Shown here piece by piece: positions 57,201 through 64,000 of a stretch of DNA of 64,000 nucleotides. The translations under genes were made by a program, and so were the position numbers. Location of the stretch: assembly GCA_017311315.1 (NCBI GenBank), contig CM029626.1, positions 28,072,672 to 28,136,671 on the forward strand. Reading direction: 5' to 3'. The first letter of the stretch is position 1, and each line of letters opens with the position of its first letter. The notes beneath the pieces were generated by a model. That model was not told where the DNA came from and ran no database searches. It worked only from the letters and a program-made list of their open reading frames with translations. This DNA is from Dendrocalamus latiflorus. Its lineage: Eukaryota; Streptophyta; Magnoliopsida; Poales; Poaceae.

Positions 57201-57564
57201 CGATTTTTATTGTTACAAATCTCTGAAATTTATACAACTTAAACAATTGATTTATTTTATTCAGGCATGGAGTCTCTGGATGGAAGGGCTAGCAAAAGAT
57301 TTGGTGGATCCATCTGTTGTAGAGAGCTGCTCACATGAAGAAGTTTTGCGTTGTATCCATGTTGGGCTCTTGTGTGTCCAGGATAACCCAGATGCTAGAC
57401 CACTCATGTCAAATGTGGTGTCTGTGTTGGAGAGCGGAAGCACAACACTTCCAACACCAGATCAGCCGTTCTATTTTACTCAGAGAAATAAGGCGGCAGA
57501 GAAAGGAGACTGTATTCAGAACTCTGTGGATAGGGAGACTCTTACGATAATAGAGGGGCGATAA
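51213..57564 (+). CDS. G-type lectin S-domain (SD-1) receptor-like serine/threonine kinase, copy B, intact
   Basis: Seven exons (51213-52503, 55894-55998, 56113-56285, 56421-56631, 56712-56949, 57041-57191, 57265-57564) join in phase to 822 residues, normal for the family. Domains: signal peptide (1-~26, HCIIVLLLISWLF core); B-lectin (~30-150, YVGIWFND, VVWVANRDKP); S-locus region (YWRAAVWGG); EGF-like Cys cluster (~285-320); PAN (~340-425); one membrane helix (exon 2, ISASVLLILASACIVWVY); kinase with GQGGFGKVYKG, VAVKRL lysine, HRDLKASNILLD, DFGMAR and GYMSPEYAMEG. Such kinases sit in the plasma membrane and act in self-recognition or defence signalling; the ligand here is unknown. I chose the ATG at 51213 because it opens the signal peptide and is shared with copy A; an in-frame ATG at 51102 would precede it. 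Intron 1 is 3.4 kb and full of transposon remnants. Confidence 0.93.
52926..53166 (+). repeat. Copia LTR in intron 1 of kinase copy B
   Basis: 241 bp, TGTTAGAATGGC to CACGCTTTCA, preceded by GTTCT (52921-52925). It matches the solo LTR in copy A at the same intron position. Here it is followed directly by a primer-site-like TGGTATCAAAGCC, so it is a 5' LTR with internal sequence still attached. Confidence 0.85.
53167..54028 (+). pseudogene. Copia gag remnant (copia 3), split by a hAT fragment
   Basis: Starts with the primer site TGGTATCAAAGCC (one base from the usual one), then a Pro/Ser-rich leader. After the hAT fragment, 53745-54025 reads as copia gag: YTTWREVFFVFLNLF, then GASAHAIWQNIDSLFWDNKK. 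It stops where the next LTR begins. No pol is left. Confidence 0.75.
53240..53730 (+). pseudogene. hAT transposase C-terminal fragment (dimerisation domain)
   Basis: Encodes RLVLTLPVSTATTERCFSAM, the hallmark of the hAT C-terminal dimerisation domain in plant TTF/MYM-type zinc-finger transposases. After a shift near 53420, a stretch matching the last helices (GDGFLRDCLVIYIEREL-type) runs on to a stop near 53575. The right end CCTGGCTCCACCCCTG (to ~53728) fits a hAT terminal repeat. The left end and the zinc finger and catalytic parts are absent. Confidence 0.8.
54029..54562 (+). repeat. LTR of a further copia element (copia 4)
   Basis: It runs from TGTTCGAAATAATCC to CATATTCAACA, 534 bp, with TATA box TGTATAAATAGAG near 54133-54143 and a standard TGGTATCAGAGC primer site starting at 54565. 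It is inserted in or joined to the gag of copia 3. Confidence 0.8.
54563..55777 (+). pseudogene. Copia 4 gag with two zinc knuckles, cut at the protease
   Basis: Primer site at 54565-54576. Gag opens at about 54609 (YPVLNSENYPAWSMKTWV) and has several stops (54885, 55060, 55110, 55183, 55275). Two CCHC knuckles lie near 55470-55575: CFTCGKEGHYAAVC and CCECQKFGHYSADC. The frame ends at WYLNNGASNH (~55740-55775), where the protease active site D-N-G-A-S normally stands, with Asn in place of Asp. Sequence then returns to kinase intron. No pol or 3' LTR remains. Confidence 0.8.
55778..55893 (+). repeat. Second copy of the intron 1 end of kinase copy B
   Basis: About 110 bp here (ATTATTGATGCAATTAAAATG to ACATTGTTCT) repeats 52815-52925 and 38908-39018. 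In copy B this gives the intron end twice, once before and once after the retrotransposon remnants. Only this one runs into the working acceptor TTTTCAG at 55887-55893. Confidence 0.85.
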
Positions 57565-58369
57565 GATTTTCAAGTTTCTTGCACAATTTATCAGCTGCCT
57601 CAACAAATGCGAAAGCATTAGAACCCGTATAATAACTTGTTTCAAAAAGTCTTGTACAGTATAACAATTACAGCATGCTACGGCAAAGGCAAATGTTTTA
57701 GCTCGCCCTATCTAAAGGGTTGGTATATTTTGGCTCACTCTGTCAAATGTGTTACATACAAGTAAATGATAACATGCAAATGTGGTCAAACTAGTATATT
57801 ACAGAGTTGCGACATCTTCTAAGTATGGACTGAATGTGTACATACTACATATTGAATTGGATTACTCTAACGCCCTGATTTTTGCCTCTTTTATTTTTTT
57901 TTGTGATAAAAAATAACTAGCATTGCTTTCCTGTAATTAATCTCCACTCTAATGAATTTTTGAAATAGAAAATGACTATGCCGCCACTATCTGCTGTAGA
58001 GAAATAATTAACATGCAACAAGAACCAAACCTGAACCAAAATCCGCTGGCGCCACTGCTATGGGCAGACTGCCGTCAAGCTCCAGCTTTATTCTATCAGA
58101 ACTAAAAACCACCATCTATTATGATTTATTGATTTAAGAGAAAGGACCTTTCTTGTAGCTATTGACTAAGGAACATGCAGATACATTCATATTTACAATC
58201 CATATATTTTTTTACTATTTAGAGCACATAAGTCCACATCTAAATTTTCCCAGGAGAGATAAGCGAGAATGTCTTACCTCCATACTATTTTGTTTTATTT
58301 ACTTTTGCTGCATCTGATGACAGCTCCTGCTAAAAAAAAGGAGGAACACACACTATTGCCTTACAGTTC
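57565..58369. other. 3' flank of kinase copy B
   Basis: Presumed 3' untranslated region and spacer. No second gene is seen. A TAACGCCCTGATTTTTGCC stretch at 57869-57887 resembles the start of the long gypsy LTRs but the similarity fades quickly. Confidence 0.5.
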
Positions 58370-59435
58370 CACTACTACAGAAAGCATAATACTAGACGCT
58401 AAATCACAGACGGTTTGACAAAACCGTCTGTGACCAACACTAACACAAACAGTTTTAATTTGGACACCGTCTGTGTTAATGGCGTTTGAGAAAACGAGTA
58501 TCACAGACGGTTTTTACCGATGAACCGTCTGTGATATTTTAGTATCATAGACGGTTTTTACTAAAAACCGTCTGCGATAATCTGATTATCACAGACGGTT
58601 CGTATTAAAAACCGTCTGTGATAATCTGAAATTATCACAGACGGTTTTTTATTAAAAACCGTCTTTGATAAGCTGATTATCACAGACGGTTCATATTAAA
58701 AACCGTCTGTGAGATGTTTCCCGCCTTGCAATTCTCCAAAATTTCATAATTTTCCACCTGAGTCCGAGTAGGATTCAGTTTTGAGACACCTTCCGTAAAA
58801 CGGGCATAACTTTTGCATACGATGTCCGTTTTCGACGTTCTTGTACTCGTTGGAAAGCTAACAACGAGTCTGATCCAAAACAAATGACCTGCTTGTGCTA
58901 GTCACTCTCCAAGACCCCAAAATCGGCCATCTTTGGACCTAAACCTGCGTCACAAATTTTTAGTTCTCCAATTATATCTTCATAATTAATCTTCTCCAAG
59001 ACATCATTTTCAAGCGCTATAGCATGTGCTGGGCTGGGCTGTACATAATACGTATAGGCCTACTATGCCTATAGCATGGTTTGGGGGCCCTGTGCCATCG
59101 CCCAGGTCGCACACCCTCATCAACGGGCCTGTCACAGACGGTTCTTAACTAAAAACCGTCTGTGATATTTATAAATCACAGACGGTTTTTAACTAAAAAC
59201 CGTCTGTGATTATAACTATCACAGACGGTTCTAAACTAGAACCGTCTGTAATAACTATATATATCACAGATGGTTTTTAACTAAAATAAACCGTCTGTGA
59301 TAGTTGCACCATAGACGGTTCGAAAACCGTCTGTGATGACCTCGTATTATTACTGACCCATAAATTCAGACGGCTCACAAAACCGTCTGTGATGACGTTT
59401 TTGATCCGTCTGTGATGATCTTTTCTGTAGTAGTG
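58370..59435. mobile_element. Small CACTA-type element built of hairpin repeats
   Basis: Ends CACTACTACAGAAAG and CTTTTCTGTAGTAGTG are inverted repeats, with the 3-bp duplication TTC at 58367-58369 and 59436-59438. About 27 half-sites of the word TCACAGACGGTT occur, mostly as face-to-face pairs 5-12 bp apart, at 58405-58715 and 59130-59420. The centre (58720-59110) is unrelated sequence, part of which matches the gypsy fragment near 45813-45839. No coding frame. It can only be mobilised by an enzyme from elsewhere. Confidence 0.9.
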
Positions 59436-60821
59436 TTCCTACATGTCTGTTTTATTCAAGCCAACAAAACAATGAACTTAACAACAATACCTAGATGTTC
59501 CAGATTCACTGCAAGGCACAAGATAAATTAAATGCAAGTACCATTAACAAAAATGTTATCCTGCACAACCATACATCAAAATAGGTATATTGTTTAGCTC
59601 GATCTGGTGATTCATATCAGCACCAGCAATGAAGCCACCATCCCTAGCCTAGACCCTGCCTCATCCCTAGCCTGGTAGCTTCCTTGCATCCCTGCGCAGC
59701 CGTCGTCTCCCTGCCGTCCACCGCCAGCGCTACCGCCAGCCAGTGTCGTCGCCTGCCAATCCGCTGCCCTGTACAGCGCTGCCGCTCTCTAGCAGCCGCC
59801 GCAACTGCTTACTGCCCTGCGTGTGTGTGCCCTGCCAGCATGCATGCGTAGCTCCTGCTGCTAGCTGCTAGAAGTGGTGTTTCATTGCTTTACACATGTG
59901 TATGCCTAGCAACAGTTCTGCTAGTACTGGCTGCACGAATGCATCGCTATCCAACTTCACAGGGATAAAGATGTAATTAAGTACATTGTAGAATATTATT
60001 TATGTGCTTAAAAATTGGGTTGAATAATATCTTACTTTGATTATTTTTTATGTCAACGTTGAATTTATATTGTTCACCGCTTATGATATAATGATGAAGT
60101 GAGATTTGAGGTAAGATGATCAATACTTCTGATTGTTTAATATGACGGAAGAAAATGTCTCATCGCATTGCATAATGAGCATTCATGATTCATATTGATG
60201 CATTGAGCCCCTGTATATGCAGAGGACAGGGCAAAGGTGTGTCATCAACGGGTGAACGCCAAGCTATACTGGTATATGCAGAGGAAGACGTTGAGTTTAA
60301 GCATTGCATTCATAAGAAGAGAATCATAAAGAAATGACATGTGTGTATAACTGAATGGAAAGGAGAATTTGAAAGTGAAGGAATGATGGTTGAGATGAAA
60401 CATTAAAATGTTGCTACCTTGTATATTATTCTGCTTTTTACTTGCTGAGTCATGGACCCATCCTAGCCTCTTTGTTGTTTTTAGGTGAGTAATGACGACG
60501 ACATGCATGAGAAGAAAGTAACACATGGATACCTGCATTATTTAGACTTCACTTTGCACTTAGTCAAGTTTAGGTAAGAACAATTTGGTTCTAATTATTG
60601 TAGTAATTGGTTAACTTGTGATTACCGTTAGTATCTATGATTCACCATATTGCTAGATGTTGCGATGCTTAGTTGTCCTTATTATTGATAGCCATAGTAT
60701 TCATTTGGTCCATGTTATGTTTTAAAATTATTTTGTTTTATGCTACTGAAACTTATCTTTAAATTATTATGGTATACCATTCTTGTTATCTTGTGACATG
60801 TTGACTTGTTTATTATTTAAA
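59436..60821. other. Spacer between kinase copy B and unit 3
   Basis: Nothing recognisable. A GC-rich patch at 59640-59880 is rich in CTGCC/GCCG words. The minus-strand open frame at 60245-60538 has no motif and no splice context I can support. Confidence 0.5.
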
Positions 60822-62479
60822 ATTGGTAGTGGAATAGATGGTGAGTGACATCTTGGGTTTTTGTTAAGCCGGGGTGTTATACCTAATTATCTCTCATGTG
60901 AGATATGAATTTGGCAAAAAAAAAAAACCTAAAGGCTATCTTCAACATTTACCAGTTACTTAATTAGCGCATAAACTCCATTATTTTGAGGATGATAAGC
61001 TGCAAACAGAAATCAGAGGCTAGTGTACTCAAGCGCATAGATTGATGCCTAGCAATAGTAGTAGTCTTCCACGGTACATTCATGTTGTACCAAACTACAC
61101 ACGCCCTATTAGATGTCATACACTCTCCACAAATCCACTAAAAAGCATCAATTGTCATTATAATATCTTCAAGTCAGGTATTGCCAAATTAGGAAGTAGG
61201 AGAGTGTAACACTCCAGTTTAATAAAAGTCCAAAACATCATACACAACTACAAATGCTACCAATTTAAACAATTAATTATATGTTACCAACATCTACCAT
61301 TTTCAAGTCAGGTATTGCCAAATTAGGAAACAGAACAAGTCGGCCGTGCAGCGTTGGCCAAGACAAGCAAAGAAAGGATCAGGTTTTGGCAAAACACGTG
61401 GACATCTATATTAAATCCGAATTGGAACTTAAGGACGTGTGGGAACTTTCCTTTTTCATTGAATGTTTGGCGTGTATTTCCTTCTTTAAAAAACCAGGTC
61501 GCCTTTTGAGAGTTCCTCACAAAAACCGATTTGTTGTTTTCCTTTCCATAGGTTTTTTGTCCGAACTTGATTAGGAACCATGTCAGGTATAGGAGTCGGG
61601 TTCGACCACTATGGCTGACCCAGGAGGGGAGTACAACCTCCATATATTATGTACGCCTCTTGTAATTTTCCTTAGACCACAGATAATTCAGAAAATTATT
61701 GCTTATGTATTTACATAGTGTTACACGCTTGTTCTTCCTAGATTGATTGGCGCTGCTATAACTAGAGGGGAATCAGGCATTGTTTCTTCTAAAGATTGTC
61801 CTATCTTTTCGCTGGGAAATGAGAGATTTATTGGTCTTCACTTGGTGGTCCATGAAAATCAACACGGTATGATTTTGTAAATTATAGAGTGCTAGTCCTT
61901 ACATTGGCAACGGGGATTACTATTATTTATCAAGCCGCACGTAAGTTTTATTGATCCTACGTCGAGAAGATCAGATATCCTGTATCATTTTTGCACTGCA
62001 TATATGTAGCAAATAGATTTTGAGACTTAGTAATGAGTCGAGACTAATGCTTCCTACTGATATTTGGGGGCACAACCAATTCATCGGGACTAACAAAATT
62101 GACATTATGTCATCTTTCAGTCTATTTGTATTTTCGCCACAATGGGGGCTTCCGGGCTTGAATCTGAGACCCACTTTGTCCAAACAAGCCTATGAGTGTT
62201 GGAGTTAGGTTGTTGGTCATGTTGTCCATAGATTGTTGTTTCCTCTGAAATTCCTATGTTCCTACTAAATTAGTATCCAACCCGTCCAAACATTATGGGC
62301 CAGTTGCTTCATTTCTAGCCAGCGCTATTCAATAAATATGGTGCTAGAAAAACCTTTATTAACGTGTTTTAAACTGACATCAAATTCTAAGTATCCGTCA
62401 ATCAATTAGCCTATTTAAATAGAAAATGGGAAAAAAAGAAGAAGACAGAATGGCTCCCACTAATTGTTTGGTTACTCCG
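60822..62479. repeat. Left flank of tandem unit 3 (second copy)
   Basis: Homologous to 1-1037. It adds ~250 bp near 61260-61500 (which includes another partial copy of the TTTTCAAGTCAGGTATTGCC word at 61301) and ~360 bp at 61680-62040. It continues without interruption into 62480, giving the empty site for the outer gypsy LTR of unit 1. Confidence 0.8.
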
Positions 62480-62830
62480 TGGCATGTGGTTTCTTTGGAA
62501 CACAAGGAACCATGGTGAAATGCTGAAGAGTCTGACGAATGCGGTGATTTTGGACAGGGATGTAGCTGTCGACTTGTTGCATGCCTGTAAGGATAGAGCA
62601 ACTAGCGCCCGGTTGTGAATGACGCCAAATGGACAGCACTGCCGAGAGGCAAGATCAACACTGATGTGGCCTTGTATGCAGCTGAACATCAGGGTTCTTC
62701 AGATGTGATGGGAGGGGCGGTTTTCTGATTGCCCGAACCAGGTGGTACCCTCACGTCGCAAGCGCTCTGACGGCGGAGGCGTTGGCATGGCTCGGTTTTC
62801 TTTGGAACGCAAGGAACCATGGTGAAATGG
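62480..62830 (+). pseudogene. RNase H-like (RVT_3/LINE-type) fragment, unit 3
   Basis: The clearest copy: WTALPRGKINTDVALYAAEH, then GGAVF, a TGA stop, then LTAEALAW. These fit the first Asp and the Glu of the RNase H-like domain found at the C end of plant LINE reverse transcriptases. A repeated FLWNARNHGEM-like stretch occurs before and after, so the fragment itself contains a short duplication. It is interrupted at 62831 by a copia LTR, at the same place as in unit 1. Confidence 0.55.
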
Positions 62831-63038
62831 TGTGAGATCATGTGATAGTTGTGCATATTAGTGATGATGAATAATTAATATTTGGTTTTATTGAAATTTG
62901 TATTTGTGAAAATTCTGATCGATGCACTTCTTTGCTTGAGTTTTCAGGGCAGCATTACGACCACGACAGTCACTCAAGGTAGATCGACCACGGCAGTCAC
63001 TCAATGCATGTCAACCATGACTTTTCGACCACGACTGG
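62831..63038 (+). repeat. Copia element 2-type LTR fragment in unit 3
   Basis: Starts TGTGAGATCATGTG after AATGG, at the same site as the copia element 2 LTR in unit 1 (26550). It matches that LTR to the first TCGACCACG words and is then cut by a gypsy LTR. Confidence 0.8.
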
Positions 63039-63496
63039 TGATGGGAACGGGGTCCCGATCTTCCAACAGGTTCTGGATAAATTCGATTTGGTGGAGGCGC
63101 GACACAAATCGATCCGGCTTCCGAACAACACGTTCCGAACCCCGCAATCGCAGCACCACGTCTCCTCAGGTTATCAACCGTGCGCAGCGCGGTTGACCTC
63201 GCCAAGAAGGCTAATCCTCGCCTGCGAATCGAAGAACACAAGCAAGAACAAGGAAGAACACAACTGAATTGCAGATGTATTGATTTAGCACTCGAAAATT
63301 GGGGTCTCACAAACCGATGAACGGCGAATCTGTTCAAAGACAAATTGATCTAAGCAAAACCCAAACCCTAATGGTGGGGGTGGCAGCTGGATATGTAGGA
63401 GTTAGGGGCGTGCAAAACCCCTGGACGCGCCCCTAATGGGCTCCAACACGATACAAAGCCGAACGGCCCAAAAGACGGTGGCGCAGCACCCTGACA
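63039..63496 (-). repeat. 3' LTR of a minus-strand gypsy element
   Basis: 458 bp; the minus strand reads TGTCAGGGTGCTGC to CGTTCCCATCA. It follows directly, in the minus-strand sense, on the tail of a gypsy polyprotein (63536-64000). The element runs past the window edge, so no target duplication can be checked. Confidence 0.65.
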
Positions 63497-64000
63497 GATT
63501 ATGAATGCCCACTTGTTTTGACGATTTCCGTTGACTCAGATGGAATTTTTACATGGGACTAGATCCATTGGAAAGGTAGTCTTCTCAGCTTTCCATACAT
63601 ATGTGGAACGTCCAAAACGGAGTCCGGATGCGATCTGGGCGTCCGTTTTAGTGCGGCCTAGTCCTGGACTCCGAATTGGATTCGAACTGGACTCCGAATT
63701 GGATTCGAAGACGGCTTGAGTTGGACCTCCAACATGATTCGACCGCCCTTGCTGGACTTGTGCGTCCCGTAGCCCTTCTCCAAGTACTTCTAGGTCTTCT
63801 CCATGGTTCCTAATCATAATTAAATTATTAGGTAGCAATCTATTCTCAAATGAACAAAAAGAAGTACTTAGGAACGAGCTCACCTGTAAATTCAATTGTC
63901 GGGCGCGAGCTCTAGTGATTGGTCTTTGAATGTCAAGTGGAGGAGTGTTATGTGTATCCGAAGAAGTGATGTCCTCATCATCCTCCCCCTCTTGAAGCGG
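63497..64000 (-). pseudogene. C-terminal end of a Ty3/gypsy polyprotein, partial
   Basis: On the minus strand from the window edge: an acidic QEGEDDEDI-like stretch, then RPITRARARQLNLQVSSFLS, typical of the tail after the integrase and chromo-like region in plant gypsy polyproteins; then a Gly/Asn-rich tail (63895-63536). The same kind of tail is seen at ~46300 in the truncated element. The rest lies outside the window, so I cannot say whether this copy is intact. Confidence 0.65.

Noticed and set aside
58405..59430. CRISPR-like regular repeat array
   Set aside because: Repeats are inverted pairs with short AT spacers, bounded by CACTA ends and a 3-bp duplication, in a plant genome. No cas gene is present.
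59640..59880. GC-rich patch as a possible gene start or CpG island
   Set aside because: No sustained frame, TATA box or splice sites, and no downstream gene that it could serve.
61281..61574. 97-codon frame in unit 3 flank
   Set aside because: No motif, and the matching region of unit 1 does not keep the frame.

Overview
The window is plant nuclear DNA, almost certainly from a grass (Poaceae) and plausibly Oryza-like. The evidence is spliced genes with GT-AG introns, an S-domain receptor-like kinase (SD-RLK) locus, copia and gypsy retrotransposons with initiator-Met-tRNA primer sites, CACTA and hAT DNA transposons, and long AT-rich/GC-rich LTRs of grass type. No operon, CRISPR array or bacterial signal was seen. 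The species call is inference.

The underlying locus is a tandem array. One unit reads: a ~1-1.7 kb anonymous flank, then a decayed RNase H-like (RVT_3-type, LINE-like) fragment, then a G-type lectin SD-RLK gene. Unit 1 runs from 1 to ~40115 and is hugely inflated by insertions. Unit 2 runs from ~49409 to ~60800. Unit 3 starts at 60822 and leaves the window. The only clearly intact host gene is the unit 2 receptor kinase (51213-57564, seven exons, 822 residues by my count). The unit 1 copy (37298-40115) has a 2-bp frameshift and stops after its third exon.

Unit 1 carries a nested stack. A gypsy-type solo LTR (1038-26224, 5-bp duplication GTGGC) is split by a minus-strand copia element (1517-23018, two 1649-bp LTRs). 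That copia is itself hit by two solo LTRs of the same gypsy-like class in opposite orientations (4343-7608, duplication GGGCT; 7661-12850, duplication GTGGA) and, in its 5' LTR, by a 6.2-kb CACTA element (15393-21629, duplication AGG). The CACTA carries an eight-exon transposase-type gene with a captured PDR/ABCG transporter fragment inside one intron, in antisense. A second, pol-less copia element (26550-35780) follows. Its 3' LTR is split by a smaller solo LTR (33246-34450, duplication GTACT).

Between units 1 and 2 (40131-49408) lie a gypsy-type element with a Transposase_28-like gag region, a truncated minus-strand gypsy gag-protease, and an LTR fragment. Intron 1 of the intact kinase contains a copia remnant, a hAT dimerisation-domain fragment and a second copia remnant, but its splice sites survive. 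Downstream are a 1.07-kb CACTA-like element built from hairpin-forming repeats (58370-59435), the start of unit 3, and a minus-strand gypsy element cut by the window edge.

The main points of interest are the layered insertion order, the ABC-transporter capture, the kinase fragment inverted between units, the hairpin array, and the same retrotransposon insertion resolved differently in two kinase copies. All element and gene identities come from reading motifs, not from database searches.
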